Source: a virus. From it: DNA of 56,220 nucleotides. A model generated the notes under the pieces. It did no database searches. It had not been told where the DNA came from and saw only the letters and a list, made by a program, of their open reading frames with translations. Location: the IMG/VR virus record IMGVR_UViG_3300027985_000156, positions 1 through 56,220 of that record, one strand, 5' to 3'. Shown piece by piece: positions 22,701 through 31,993 of this stretch. Position 1 is the stretch's first letter; every line of letters starts with the position of its first letter. The position numbers and the translations under genes are program-made.

Positions 22701-24371
22701 TACCTCTTTAACTAAAGTACCTGTGTTAGCAGTGATGTCCTTAGCTATCGAGTCGATCTTAGAGAACTCCGGAGGTTCGATGCCTTCAAGACTAGCTACC
22801 TGCTCAGCACTGAGTCCAGTCTCCTGACGAGGAATAATAACCTTCTCACCTGCTCCCATACGCTGTTGAGCCTGAGCTACCTGCTGTTCAGCCGTAAGTG
22901 GTTCTTGTGTTACCTCTTGGGTTACCTGAGGATTCTCAAGAGTCAGTGGTTGCTGTGCGACCTCTTGAGTTGCTGCCTGAGGTAATGGTCCTTGTTCTGC
23001 TGGAGGGATGTTCTCTTGAGCTTGCCCCTGTTGCTGTACCGCTTGTTCTTGATTGGTAACTTGTCCTTCAACTCCTCCTCCTCCTTCCAATGGTTGCTGT
23101 GCAACCTCCTCTCTTACTTGTGCTTCTTGTTCAGTCTCCAGTCTCAAAGGGGTCTCAGCGAGTACATCAGTTGCCGTAGACTCTTCAGTGGTGACTGTAG
23201 GCATATCCTGCACTGGTGCTTCCACTTGTTCTTCCTGGGAGTTAGGTCGGGTAATAGGTGCCAACTCTACCTGAGGGAGATTCTCTAGCTCCTTGATCTT
23301 ATCCCTAAGTTCTGGAGTCTGAGTAACCTCTACCTGATCAACAAACCCAAGGTCCGCAAGTTGCTGCATAGCCTCTTGTTCAGTCTCAGGTACACGGGTG
23401 CGGGTTCCAGTTGCACTAGAGATACCACCACCGATTACACCACCAGTAATACCAGCACCAGCAGCTTCCTTAAGCCAGCCACCAAGCTTAGGTTTGATGT
23501 ACTCAACAATATCCGGAACAGAGTAGCCTTGTGCTGCTTTCTCCCAGAATGTAGTCTGTACCTGATCGGAGAAGCTCTGGGTAAACTCAGTCCCACCTTC
23601 AGCTAAGAAACCTTTGAATGCTCTGGTTCCTATTGTTCCTACAGGTTTGAGAATCGCATCGAGACCAGCAGCTTCCAGTACAGTATTAAGAGCAAAGTTA
23701 GTAGCGGCGGCACCAGCAGCAGCAAATTTATCTCCATTGGTCTCCTTAAGAACATCCTCATAGGTACGTGCGGTTCCTTCTGCACTCAATACAGCAGAAC
23801 CAACAAGAGATCCAGCTACTCCACCAATAGGCATACCTACGGCCATTGGTGTCATCTTACCTACTTGGTAGTTCCAGTACAGAGGATTCAAGGCGAGGGA
23901 AGGGTTGTCGATAATGTTGGTCTCAAACCCCTGAACCTTATAATCTTCTGCCTTCTTACTCCAAAACTCCTTACGCTTCTCAGCCTCTTCTGCACCAGCC
24001 TCATAACCTAAAGCACTGTATAGTCCTTGTGTTCCGGCATAGTATGCATAAGCTGTACCAGCAATAGCAGTAGGTATACCAGACCCTTTGAAAGTTTGTG
24101 CTGTTTCGTCTACTGCTGCATTCAAAGATCCAGGAGTAAACTCAGGCATACCATACACATCCATTGGCTCAGGTGCTTTTTGTCGAACATCGACATTATC
24201 AGTTTGGTTAATACCAGAAACCTCAGGACCGACTTGCGATACCTGAGGTTCGGAGAGAAACTTATCAAAACCTGTACCAGTGGAAAGCTCAGTAGCTTGA
24301 GTCTCTTGTGGTGTAGTTTCAATAGGAGTTTCTTCAGTAGTTACTTGTCCTAAGAAATCTTCGAATGACAT
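19731..24371 (-). CDS. Very large internal virion protein (1546 aa)
   Basis: Likely an ejected inner-core protein that helps move the genome across the envelope (the role of T7 gp16). Residues about 95-340 are Ala/Gly-rich with helices that may insert in membranes (MAVGMPIGGVAGSLVGSAVL; GAGITGGVIGGGISS). About 340-520 are Gln/Pro/Glu-rich and probably disordered. The rest is mostly alpha-helical and charged, ending in a basic tail (RAMKRYRKKAIEKKRG). I see no clear lytic transglycosylase motif. Two palindrome sites lie in low-complexity linkers (VDVRQK, VEDRQF). Confidence 0.7.
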   Translation of the reverse strand: MSFEDFLGQVTTEETPIETTPQETQATELSTGTGFDKFLSEPQVSQVGPEVSGINQTDNVDVRQKAPEPMDVYGMPEFTPGSLNAAVDETAQTFKGSGIPTAIAGTAYAYYAGTQGLYSALGYEAGAEEAEKRKEFWSKKAEDYKVQGFETNIIDNPSLALNPLYWNYQVGKMTPMAVGMPIGGVAGSLVGSAVLSAEGTARTYEDVLKETNGDKFAAAGAAATNFALNTVLEAAGLDAILKPVGTIGTRAFKGFLAEGGTEFTQSFSDQVQTTFWEKAAQGYSVPDIVEYIKPKLGGWLKEAAGAGITGGVIGGGISSATGTRTRVPETEQEAMQQLADLGFVDQVEVTQTPELRDKIKELENLPQVELAPITRPNSQEEQVEAPVQDMPTVTTEESTATDVLAETPLRLETEQEAQVREEVAQQPLEGGGGVEGQVTNQEQAVQQQGQAQENIPPAEQGPLPQAATQEVAQQPLTLENPQVTQEVTQEPLTAEQQVAQAQQRMGAGEKVIIPRQETGLSAEQVASLEGIEPPEFSKIDSIAKDITANTGTLVKEVVNSGIVDQVKSKMERITGAPVTSMVEGVTKVGQTTFRNIVKDTIEEERTKIILRGEGVNTSQDNTSITQGNISNTIVPSAPTTSISPETNTEMHNEDGSLEPAPQTAPDLNAPFTPEELKNVEDRQFPGERAEIDRVQDVAPAQISSITKKLGITKRVAELVQPMAEKTYPNSNNLFVAMAAKDRAAVNEAVRQAFEEKVQERADFERRSTVEPSSAVSELENTVGQTEPGKPRKTKEYTQEELNQKAETITEGATSYAQEQDQRSIVDKAFGEGSKIAAAKGRLSKWAQTYVENAAGVLERISPKLYGVVRRFEAKVMDRVKQRQENVREFKEWYSELGKEDKQVVDLAIANYNDAGHRQALKDVIGTDTKALNAWSKVESVIEEIKNEFVAVGLLGAGKDMRYYFPRRVKDLDGLMEYISKDLGKGDALIKELQKITGNPRLSLSEAQAMYRQMLERGYMPGMLMNPGSAKGRTIWSVDNTMVDKFYYSPLEALDSHIREATEAIEQRKVIGTSKLAANQKRLDALNKKLIKSEEDLQVIDSLTKAMAQNEVTSEGEISEWLKTVLENGISIPHQNMAIAALRARFNQKHMTRGFASLKDLSLTSALSQIGSTVTQLSDIAPLINEYGITATLKALSESKVMTKADTDIHTALKDISGSKVTSKALDTVLKYTGFEAVDGFFAGAGMQAAINRGASMSFEDFSKKWENVFTAEELPELYDALKNKNKANPLLREFAFIELANVRPLFPTDMPIGYLEGGNMRLLYALKSWTLKTFNNLIRDTRRVYREKGAVPAAMKLISSVALLSMAGAGADAIRELLMGNEVNFGDKVLDNVLKLFMASRYNIEGLGSGTGFGETMARMFAPPTGFLDKPFFDSLDKIKQSITGDEKDAPKWKTIQEIPAFGKLIWSRFSDAGADRRLSRRRETLFGALKDATLSRDPEDMKRFRELRKEYNTLAKELGQKAITQDSISRAMKRYRKKAIEKKRG
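22324..22338. repeat. Palindrome site, centre TCT
   Basis: Exact TGTCGATCTTCGACA in the large internal protein gene; on the coding strand it reads VEDRQ. Confidence 0.95.
24181..24195. repeat. Palindrome site, centre ACA
   Basis: Exact TGTCGAACATCGACA near the 5' end of the large internal protein gene; coding strand VDVRQ. Confidence 0.95.
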
Positions 24372-24386
24372 TTATTCTCCTTAGAC

Positions 24387-25313
24387 TTATTTGTAGGTAT
24401 AAGCTGCGAACCCTTCGTTACCACCAAAACCCATGATAGATGTGCCTTCATCGTACGACAAGTACCCTGCTGCTACACCATAGTTAAGAAGTTTTGTCTT
24501 CTCTTGTTTCGAAAGGCTTTGGCTGTTAGTAATGAAAGCGATGGGATCATTCTGTTGCATAGCTAACTGGAGGGAAGAATCGATTTGCTTTGCTTCCTTC
24601 AAAGTAGCGCTACTAGAGATCAAAGAGTTAGCTTTTGCTGCATTCACAGACTCAAGGTCCGATAGCTTACCGACAATAGATGCAAGTTTATATGCCTCTA
24701 TGTCTTCTTTCTTATTACCAGTGATTGTATCAAGCTCACCTGAGTTATATTGAGTGCTGACCTTACTCAAATCTTTTGTGATAGTTTTCTCAATATCGCT
24801 CATCTGCTTATCTTGAGCCTTGCTGGTAGCTAATTCATTACGTTTGATTGCACGAGTCTCTGCCTCCACTTGTCTCTTGGCAGCACGTTCATCATCCAGT
24901 TTCGCTTTTTTCAGTTGAGTTTGAGAAGACAATGCAGCATTAGCAGCCGACTGAGCATTTGCTGACTGCTGACGAGCCATAGCTGCTGCGCTCTGCATAC
25001 CTTGGAGCTTAATAGCCTGATCATATCCACGTTGTTCTTTATCCATCGCAATCTCTTCAGGACCACGAAGGGCTGCTCGCTGTGTCTCATCCATTCCAGC
25101 GGCTTGCTCTCTTGTTACCATCAAACCAGTAGTAGGATCAATACCTGCATCCTGCATCATAGTCTTAGCTCGTTCCAAATTAACCTGTCGATTGTACTGA
25201 GCATCGGCCTTCATCTGCTCCATAGCGAATGCTCGATTCTCCTTTAGGATACCGTGGTATTCCTCCAGGCCACCACCGACAGTCCCTAGTAAACCTGCTG
25301 CGAGTGCGTTCAT
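24387..25313 (-). CDS. Internal virion protein, helical (308 aa)
   Basis: Not assigned to a named family. Mostly alpha-helical, rich in Ala, Gln, Lys and Glu with long coiled-coil stretches, beginning with a short Gly-rich helix (ALAAGLLGTVGGGLEEY). Composition and position between other core proteins fit an inner-core or ejection protein. It overlaps the upstream gene's stop. Confidence 0.65.
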   Translation of the reverse strand: MNALAAGLLGTVGGGLEEYHGILKENRAFAMEQMKADAQYNRQVNLERAKTMMQDAGIDPTTGLMVTREQAAGMDETQRAALRGPEEIAMDKEQRGYDQAIKLQGMQSAAAMARQQSANAQSAANAALSSQTQLKKAKLDDERAAKRQVEAETRAIKRNELATSKAQDKQMSDIEKTITKDLSKVSTQYNSGELDTITGNKKEDIEAYKLASIVGKLSDLESVNAAKANSLISSSATLKEAKQIDSSLQLAMQQNDPIAFITNSQSLSKQEKTKLLNYGVAAGYLSYDEGTSIMGFGGNEGFAAYTYK

Positions 25314-26047
25314 TACTTACTACCTCCCATCTGCTGCATTACCAGAGCTTGACGTGCTTGCTGATCCTGCTGTTGTTTAGCCTTACCTGCCTGTTGCTTC
25401 TGGACTTCAGCCATAGTCTCCCTTCTGGTTACAATCTGCTGCTGCTGCATAATCTGAGCTTGAGATGGTGCGTGAGGAATTCCGTTCTGCTGTGCAAGAT
25501 ACTGACCACCTACACGTTGATTCTGATTCATAATCTTCTCACCAGTCAACTGAAGTTCAATAGGATCGATAGTTCCATCCTTCAGGCCACGTTGGATATA
25601 CATCTGAAGACTGTCTTGGTATAGAGGCCCGAAGTCATCCTTAGTTACTTTGAACAACCCGTACGAATTACCGATCTCCATCAGATCACCTACGAGGTAT
25701 TGGGATGCAAGGAACTGAGTGTTGATGTCTACTTTCCCACCACCTTGCTGGATCTGGTTAGCAGCAGCATCATTGATTGCCATAGCTGCTTGAGGGATCG
25801 TCATATAAGGGTCTTTAGAACTCCCAAGGATTCCAATAACATCATCCCGTGTCTTAGGACTATGCATGAGATTCATAAGCAAGGAAGTATAATCCTCCAT
25901 CTTACCCTTCATCTCTGCTGATAATTGCTGACCCTCAGGGTTCTGCTGCTGTTGCTGCTGAGAAACCTGGGCCTCTTGCTGAGACACAGGCTCTCCGGTT
26001 CCACCAGTTTCCATCTGAGAGTTCATCTGTACTTGACTCAATTCCAT
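25313..26047 (-). CDS. Gln-rich virion-associated protein (244 aa)
   Basis: Not recognised. Contains long Gln runs (residues about 25-36, and the C-terminal 50 residues). The start ATG at 26047 (MELSQVQM) follows GGGAGAGG and is preferred over an upstream in-frame codon inside the neighbouring gene. Likely structural, with the other core proteins. Confidence 0.65.
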   Translation of the reverse strand: MELSQVQMNSQMETGGTGEPVSQQEAQVSQQQQQQNPEGQQLSAEMKGKMEDYTSLLMNLMHSPKTRDDVIGILGSSKDPYMTIPQAAMAINDAAANQIQQGGGKVDINTQFLASQYLVGDLMEIGNSYGLFKVTKDDFGPLYQDSLQMYIQRGLKDGTIDPIELQLTGEKIMNQNQRVGGQYLAQQNGIPHAPSQAQIMQQQQIVTRRETMAEVQKQQAGKAKQQQDQQARQALVMQQMGGSK

Positions 26048-26048
26048 A

Positions 26049-27038
26049 TTAACCTCTCCCACTGAACAGAGCTTGTCGTTGTTTAACACTCTGTTGGTAC
26101 TCTTGTTTCTGTAGGTTTTCGCTAGTAGTCATTATATCTTTCTGGTTCTGAGCTTCTTGGATATTACCTTGAGAAATTCCGATAGCTTCGTTGATTGCCG
26201 TCTTCTTAGATAAGGCAGTCTGTTGAGCCTCTTGTATCTTAGGTTGTACCTGCTCATAGAAAGATGTCTTAACCTGCTCTCCAACATTACGAGTAGAGTC
26301 GATGAGTTCTGTATCGTACTCGTGGTTGTCTTGGTCATTACGTGTACCAATATACACACCATCATCAAACTCATTCACTGGAAACTCATTCTCATGATAC
26401 TGTGCCATAAGCTCATCTGCTATTTCTCTAGGAACTTTAATAGACATCAGTACGTCAGGGTTACCTCTGGTCCATGTGAATTCCATTGGGTGCGGGTTAG
26501 CACGTCCAGATACTCCCTGCTCTTTTGCATCCCACCTTACAGCATCCTCAGGTATTCCAGCAGCCGCTAGTTTCGCAGGGTCTTGGTCATTAGGGCCTGG
26601 AGTGTAGCTACCACTCTTAGTCCTTGTACCTTTTTCAAAAGTTCCTGTGTAGTATCCCTCAGGTACATCAGCGTAGTATTGCTTAGTGCTAGATCCATTA
26701 GCGATGTTTACTGTAACCCAACCTTTTTGGGCCTCGGCATACAACTCGTCTGCCTTTGAGTTCAAGCTATCAACATACTTATCGATCTCTCCAAGGGCTG
26801 TACGGTTCTGTGAGAGAGCACTTTGATTGGAAGCCATAGTGTTGCCATACTCTTGTAGGAACTGCCCACGAGCACCCATGTACTGACCGTACGCATCATT
26901 AGTCATCTTGAACCCAAGGTCACCACGATACATCGCTTGGTCTACATCTTGGATGTCGATACTACCACCCGTGGACCTACGACTACGGGGGTCAGTAGTA
27001 CCACGGGTTGCTCTCGATAACACTCGTTCTCTAATCAT
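26049..27038 (-). CDS. Virion protein (329 aa)
   Basis: Not recognised. A basic N-terminus (RERVLSRATRGTTDPRSRRS), a helical segment, a central beta-rich part (KGWVTVNIANGSS...ADVPEGYYTG) and a Gln-rich coiled-coil end. Probably an internal or connector virion protein by position. Confidence 0.6.
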   Translation of the reverse strand: MIRERVLSRATRGTTDPRSRRSTGGSIDIQDVDQAMYRGDLGFKMTNDAYGQYMGARGQFLQEYGNTMASNQSALSQNRTALGEIDKYVDSLNSKADELYAEAQKGWVTVNIANGSSTKQYYADVPEGYYTGTFEKGTRTKSGSYTPGPNDQDPAKLAAAGIPEDAVRWDAKEQGVSGRANPHPMEFTWTRGNPDVLMSIKVPREIADELMAQYHENEFPVNEFDDGVYIGTRNDQDNHEYDTELIDSTRNVGEQVKTSFYEQVQPKIQEAQQTALSKKTAINEAIGISQGNIQEAQNQKDIMTTSENLQKQEYQQSVKQRQALFSGRG

Positions 27039-27056
27039 ATATACACCTCTTTAGCT

Positions 27057-27920
27057 TTATGCCTGTAGAGCCGAAGTCTCTTTTGTTTCCTGGAGCGTAT
27101 CATAGATACCAGTGGTCTGGGTAGTGTCCGTAGTGACAGCACCAGTCCTACGCTGAGACTCACCGAAGAGTGCCTGACGATCTGCCTTAGTCTGTTGAGT
27201 TGCTGCGTACTGTTCTCGGTTGAAAGCCATAGTAGCATCAAACTCTTTCTGTCGCTGATCAAGTTCAGACATACGGGCATCATAAGTCATCTGCTCAGCA
27301 GCACTAGCTTTCTCCTTATTATACTGGAGTTGCTCCATAGCTTGCTTACCTTTCATATCCTGAAGTTCCAGGAGTTTCTCATACTCAGCATCACTAGCCT
27401 CTTTAGCAGCATCAGCTTGTTCACTTGCCATATCAGCAGCAAGGTATGCACTAACACCTTTACTCAAGGCACCTACACCAACTTGGAGACCTACTGCCTC
27501 TAGTGCACCAGCAGATCCGGCAGCAATTCCGGCAGCACCTTCTGCACCAACTACACCAATACCTGCTTCACTTGCGAGTCCGGCCATAAAAGTATCACCA
27601 GCAGCAGCATAAGCAGTACCACCTTCAAGACCTACAGACAACCCGCTTGTTCCTAGAGAGAGTGATTCAGAACCAGCAGTAACAGTGCTTGAAAGTCCAG
27701 ATGCATAACTTGCTACACCACCAGTAACTGCTCCACCAATAGCCCCAAACAGGAGACCTTTACCAATATCACCATCGGTGACTGCGGCAGTAAGACCACC
27801 GATAACTGCACCAACAATAGCACCACCAATAATAGCTGTGGTAGTGATACTGAGTCCAGTGATTCCGATAGCACCAGCTACCGCACTACCAATACCAGCT
27901 AAAGCTGTTTCGATTCCCAT
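27057..27920 (-). CDS. Gly/Ala-rich membrane-interacting virion protein (287 aa)
   Basis: The first 160 residues are Gly, Ala, Ile and Val-rich with several GxxxG-like hydrophobic stretches (ITTTAIIGGAIVGAVIGGL, GLLFGAIGGAVTGGVA). The second part is a charged coiled coil (ASDAEYEKLLELQDMKGKQA). This is the layout of short-tailed phage ejection proteins that line a channel (T7 gp14-like role). Confidence 0.65.
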   Translation of the reverse strand: MGIETALAGIGSAVAGAIGITGLSITTTAIIGGAIVGAVIGGLTAAVTDGDIGKGLLFGAIGGAVTGGVASYASGLSSTVTAGSESLSLGTSGLSVGLEGGTAYAAAGDTFMAGLASEAGIGVVGAEGAAGIAAGSAGALEAVGLQVGVGALSKGVSAYLAADMASEQADAAKEASDAEYEKLLELQDMKGKQAMEQLQYNKEKASAAEQMTYDARMSELDQRQKEFDATMAFNREQYAATQQTKADRQALFGESQRRTGAVTTDTTQTTGIYDTLQETKETSALQA

Positions 27921-27922
27921 AA

Positions 27923-28288
27923 TTACCTCCAGAGTATGTATCGATACTTGTCGTCAACTTGTTCCCAATAACCTGACAAAGCAACGAACCGACTTACTCT
28001 CTTATCTCCTTGTGGATCAACGTAGACCTCCTTGTACGGAAGTATTGGTTCCATATCTTTGAGGGCCTGTATCAGAGCTTTACCTCGCATGTGCTTACGA
28101 GCGTATACATGGAGTCTCACCCCATACGAAAGACTCTGAAAGATTACACACAAAGTGCCAGCATGATTAATATAGAAGTCATAGGCAGGATCGGTGATAA
28201 GTCTTGTGATACCAAACAAGTCACACTCTGTATACCTACCTATGAGTTCACATACTTCCCATGCGTTTCTTATGTCTGCTTTTACCAC
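27923..28288 (-). CDS. Putative GNAT-fold protein (121 aa)
   Basis: DLFGITRLITDPAYDFYINH, then LHVYARKHMRGKALIQALKD and a final GYWEQVDDKYRYILWR follow the strand/helix order of GNAT acetyltransferases. Proteins of this fold occur in T7-like virion clusters (T7 gp13). The acetyl-CoA loop (Q/RxxGxG/A) is not clearly present, so enzyme activity is doubtful. Confidence 0.5.
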   Translation of the reverse strand: MVKADIRNAWEVCELIGRYTECDLFGITRLITDPAYDFYINHAGTLCVIFQSLSYGVRLHVYARKHMRGKALIQALKDMEPILPYKEVYVDPQGDKRVSRFVALSGYWEQVDDKYRYILWR

Positions 28289-29295
28289 TGGTTAGCTGCA
28301 ATCATACTTGAGATTGCGGTCTGCATATTAGCATCGTACGTACCAGAGGCTTTACTTGCGAACTGGATAGAACTAGATACAGTAGCAAACAAATCATTGA
28401 AGACAGAGTTCATAGCGGCAGCGTTAGGCATAGACTCAAGAAACACTTGATTCCCAAGCAACTGCTGTACAGTAACCTGATAGTTATTCATCATATCCTG
28501 AGCTTGATTCATGATCTGAGTCTGAAGAGCCGCATCGATCTGCTGCTGCTGCAACTGTTTCTGGAGGTTCTGCTCAAGAGTAGTTAGGACCAAAGTAGCA
28601 TCCTGCTGTTGCTTCTGAAGCTGTTGGTTAATAGTACCTTGGAGTTCAGTCAACCTCTCAGATTGTACAGCCCCTTGCCTCTGAATCTCCGCATTGATGT
28701 TACCTTGTTGAAGTGCAGTTGTCAAGTTTGCCTGGAGATTAGCTTGTGCCTGAGCACCTTGAAGCATGGTCTCCCACTGAGCTTGAATCTTAGCCGACTG
28801 TTCAGCTAACTGAGACTTTTGTATATTCAGAGATCCAGCAACCTGCGCCTCGGTCTCGATCTTAGCTTGTTCATAGTTTAGGTCTTGTTCAGACTTCTTG
28901 AAAGCTGCGGCAGTCTGTGCATCCGACTGTGCAATCGGGAGTGCCGACTCTACCAAAGCCTTCTGTGCTGCTCCAATAGCCATACTTGAACTAGACATAC
29001 CAAGAGCCGACGCTTGCTCTGCTGCATTAGCTTTAGTTACCTTATTGAGTTGACTATCGGAACTAAGGATCTTCTCTAGTTGTCCACTCACCGTAGTCTC
29101 AGGAGTCATATACGACTCAGCCGAAGCACCTTGAGGTGCCCCGGCCAATTCTCCAGTAGACGTAAGTGTGTAGGGACTTTCATAAGTTGCGGTAGATGTG
29201 ATAGGCGTAGCTGAGATAGTATTTGCTACATCAGTATACGTCTTCTCTACATCAGGAGTTGCTACAGTATTTGTTACAGTCCCTTCGGTTGCCAT
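28282..29295 (-). CDS. Virion protein with long Gln-rich coiled coil (337 aa)
   Basis: Not recognised. A Thr/Ser-rich N-terminus is followed by about 200 residues of coiled coil rich in Gln, Ala and Leu. Likely an internal core or tail-associated protein. It overlaps the next gene by seven bases. Confidence 0.6.
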   Translation of the reverse strand: MATEGTVTNTVATPDVEKTYTDVANTISATPITSTATYESPYTLTSTGELAGAPQGASAESYMTPETTVSGQLEKILSSDSQLNKVTKANAAEQASALGMSSSSMAIGAAQKALVESALPIAQSDAQTAAAFKKSEQDLNYEQAKIETEAQVAGSLNIQKSQLAEQSAKIQAQWETMLQGAQAQANLQANLTTALQQGNINAEIQRQGAVQSERLTELQGTINQQLQKQQQDATLVLTTLEQNLQKQLQQQQIDAALQTQIMNQAQDMMNNYQVTVQQLLGNQVFLESMPNAAAMNSVFNDLFATVSSSIQFASKASGTYDANMQTAISSMIAANQW

Positions 29296-29298
29296 TGA

Positions 29299-29820
29299 TT
29301 ATGCTCCAGTGTACTCAGTACCAATACTCTCAATAGTGATTGAGGTAGCAGATTCAATCTCTTGAGTCTTCTCTTTATACCACCCAAATACATTAGAGAG
29401 ATGCTGGTTCACAGCTATGTTTACTTTATTGAAGAGAGTCGCATCCATCGTTACCCATTGACCCTCAGATGCTTTGAAGTTGTCGACCGAGTAACTTGGG
29501 TTGCTCATGATTGCAAGACCAATTCCGAGATAAGCTACAAGAGCAGCAGTGTCGGTATCAAAAAGAATACCCTCAATCTCAACACCGCCGTCCTTAATCT
29601 TAGCCTTCTCAGACCTAACCTTAGTCTCCTTCTCTTTCTTAAGTCTATCAAACTTCTCTGCCGAAGTCTCGAAAGCCTCGATGATACCACCATCACCTAC
29701 ATACTCTTCCACCTGACTCCACAGATGAACTCCTGGATGGATTCCAAATACTTTGGTTGCACCATCTTCAATGAGATTTACTGAGGTTTCCTCTGCATTT
29801 GCGTATTTATATTTTTTCAT
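29299..29820 (-). CDS. DUF4376-type tail-associated protein (173 aa)
   Basis: The second half matches the DUF4376 pattern seen in tail fibre assembly-type proteins: VEIEGILFDTDTAALVAYL then WVTMDATLFNKVNIAVNQHL and a final coiled WYKEKTQEIE. It sits just after the fibre genes, as such proteins usually do, and may help fibre assembly. GGAGAATAC precedes the ATG. Confidence 0.65.
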   Translation of the reverse strand: MKKYKYANAEETSVNLIEDGATKVFGIHPGVHLWSQVEEYVGDGGIIEAFETSAEKFDRLKKEKETKVRSEKAKIKDGGVEIEGILFDTDTAALVAYLGIGLAIMSNPSYSVDNFKASEGQWVTMDATLFNKVNIAVNQHLSNVFGWYKEKTQEIESATSITIESIGTEYTGA

Positions 29821-29847
29821 TTGTATTCTCCTGTTTGCCTGTGATTA

Positions 29848-30825
29848 TTAGAGTCTTGCGTCGGCTGTTACACTAGCTACGCCATATATAGTTTCTAAAC
29901 CACTTCTTGTCGCTTTAATAGTTAAGTGATTCTCATTGGTTACTGTACTCAATATAACAGAGGTTATAACCCCTCCGGTATCATTAGAGACAGTACATGT
30001 TGGAGATGTACGCATTACTACCGGAAACCACACTGTAATGTTTGAACCTTGTGTTGCATCGTATGCCCTAGAAATCAGTGATACTTTATCTGTTGCGAAA
30101 TAGTATTTCTGACACAGACTAAGCTCCAACCATACAGGTCTGTGTTCAAACTCAGTAGCAACCGAACCTTCCTCAAACTGTACTTGAGCAGTATCAAAGG
30201 TTCCTGACTGTTGGCCGAGGGAATCAGTATATGTGTCGTAATCTGACCCAGCATCAAACCATATACGTGCAGCTAGATAATTACCATCACCTATTGTTTT
30301 TCCAGAAACACTTGGAAGATCGACAGTTACACTATACTTATTCCAAGAGGTTGATAGTTGTACCTTTTGTGATCCTATTCCATATACAGTTGGAGACCCA
30401 CCAGTGCCAAACATTTGAGCAAAATCAATGGCTACACTCTTAACAGCATCAGCTTTTGCGAAAAAGCTAAACGTCATTGTTTTTCCGGCGAGGGCCTTAA
30501 CATCTTCTAGACGTTGTAGTATCAAAATATAGTTAGCAGCACCAGCTACTGACGATACAACTGTTCTTGAGAAGTATGTAGGGTTTCCGGGGACATCTGT
30601 TTGTCCAGGAGTAAACTCTTGTCTGCTATGCACAACAGTAGATCCGATAACACCCTTATACCACATAGTAGACGAACCGTAGCCATTGACAGACTGTGAT
30701 GTTCCTTCAAACCAGAAGTTAAAATCTCCATCAATAATCTTATTCCTGAACCCTGTGAGTGCAGGAGCTACTTGCTTTCTATTATCGGGGAATACAATAC
30801 CATCCCCTTCGTATGCCATTGTCAT
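29848..30825 (-). CDS. Tail fibre/tailspike-like protein with carbohydrate-binding domain (325 aa)
   Basis: GFRNKIIDGDFNFWFEGTSQ, RLEDVKALAGKTMTFSFFAK and QVQFEEGSVATEFEHRPVW are the landmark strands of the carbohydrate-binding jelly-roll common on phage fibres. It is a paralog of the frameshifted gene at 31065-31993. AAGGAG lies nine bases before the ATG at 30825. Likely binds surface glycans. Confidence 0.75.
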   Translation of the reverse strand: MTMAYEGDGIVFPDNRKQVAPALTGFRNKIIDGDFNFWFEGTSQSVNGYGSSTMWYKGVIGSTVVHSRQEFTPGQTDVPGNPTYFSRTVVSSVAGAANYILILQRLEDVKALAGKTMTFSFFAKADAVKSVAIDFAQMFGTGGSPTVYGIGSQKVQLSTSWNKYSVTVDLPSVSGKTIGDGNYLAARIWFDAGSDYDTYTDSLGQQSGTFDTAQVQFEEGSVATEFEHRPVWLELSLCQKYYFATDKVSLISRAYDATQGSNITVWFPVVMRTSPTCTVSNDTGGVITSVILSTVTNENHLTIKATRSGLETIYGVASVTADARL

Positions 30826-30836
30826 ATTATATCTCC

Positions 30837-31055
30837 TTATGCCACGATAGCTAACTTTACGGTGTTCCCATTAGAGTCCACAACTGTAAGGTATCCTGTT
30901 ATAGCGACATCTCCTGTTGCAACAGTAACTCCAGTAATAAGAAGAGTACCAGAGGCATCTGGCAGATTAAAGGTTCTATCAGTATCCGTATTAGGGGTCT
31001 CGATAGTCAAAACCCCTGAACCACTATCATGCGGTTTAATTGCAATTTTACTCAT
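30837..31055 (-). CDS. Short tail fibre segment protein (72 aa)
   Basis: SGVLTIETPNTDTDRTFNLP then DASGTLLIT is a repeat segment common in tail fibres of many phages, usually part of a longer protein. Here it stands alone with its own AAGGAG. It could be a fibre accessory subunit. Confidence 0.65.
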   Translation of the reverse strand: MSKIAIKPHDSGSGVLTIETPNTDTDRTFNLPDASGTLLITGVTVATGDVAITGYLTVVDSNGNTVKLAIVA

Positions 31056-31064
31056 TTGTTCTCC

Positions 31065-31993
31065 TTAAAATTCTGCATCCAGATAAAGTATTGATCTGTA
31101 CTCCCCAACTCCAGTTGCGATAGCTTGTCTAAATTCATATAGAACTGCTCCTGTTACTACAGCAAAAGAACCTAATACGTTGTTGAATTGTTGGGCTGAG
31201 ACACTACTACCAGTTATTACAGGAGTAGTTCTCATATTATTAGTGAGATAAACCCCTGCTCTATAACCACCGTTTAGTGTAACATCACCTGCAAAAACTG
31301 AATATGCCACTTGATAGAATCGAGTACACAACATAACCTCTATTGTATACTCTCTATCTTCAAAAGGAGTTGCTTCAGAACCACTTTCCAATTGGATTTC
31401 GGTTATATGAAAAGAAAAGTTCGTATTGTCTTTTCTTAATAAAAGTAATAAATGGTTGTTAGTACCTACCAATTTGCCATCAATAGATGGGAGCGTAAAT
31501 GTTTTATAATACTTAGTCCAATTACTATCTATAGCCGTTACACTTCCAATCTCTGTAACTACTGTATCACTACCTCCAGTACCATACACTTGTCGAATAG
31601 AGAGTTCTAATGACTCTCCAGCAGACGCTTTATACCAAAATGATAATGTAACCTCTTTACCATTGAGGGTTCTAACATCTTCTATGGGTTGCATAATTAG
31701 GTTAGAACCGGAAGTAGTCCCAGAAAAATTACACCAGTAATAGAGTTAAATGGCATCGAAGTAGTGTATACTTCTCTCTCAACATTTCCTGTAGTATTGG
31801 CTTTCCACCTATCAAGAGTAAATACCTCATTAGGAGCAGTAAAAGATACGCCTCTCTGTCCTACCCTGAAGTTTCCATTGATAATCTTGTTTCTAAACCC
31901 AAGACTCCCAATATCCTGAACAACCTCAGACTGAGGCACAGTATCGGGGACAACTTTGTTGATACCAGTAGTACCATTAATTGTTACACTCAT
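31065..31993 (-). pseudogene. Tail fibre carbohydrate-binding protein, frameshifted at a T5 tract
   Basis: Two frames form one gene. 31697-31993 encodes the N-terminus (GFRNKIINGNFRVGQRG...LDRWKA), and 31065-31694 encodes the rest (PIEDVRTLNGKEVTLSFWYK...SEATPFEDREYTIE). Together they align along the intact paralog at 29848. Adding one T to the five-T run (plus-strand A5 at 31724-31728) restores GVIFSGTTSGSNLI and joins the frames into about 309 aa. So the sequence carries a one-base deletion in a homopolymer: a sequencing error, a true disruption, or a slippage switch. The N-terminal piece has its own AAGGAG ribosome site. Confidence 0.8.

Noticed and set aside
31697-31740. Programmed -1 ribosomal frameshift in the fibre gene
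   Set aside because: The sequence before the shift (GTA ATT TTT CTG) is not a canonical X XXY YYZ slippery heptamer and I see no strong downstream pseudoknot; a homopolymer indel is simpler.
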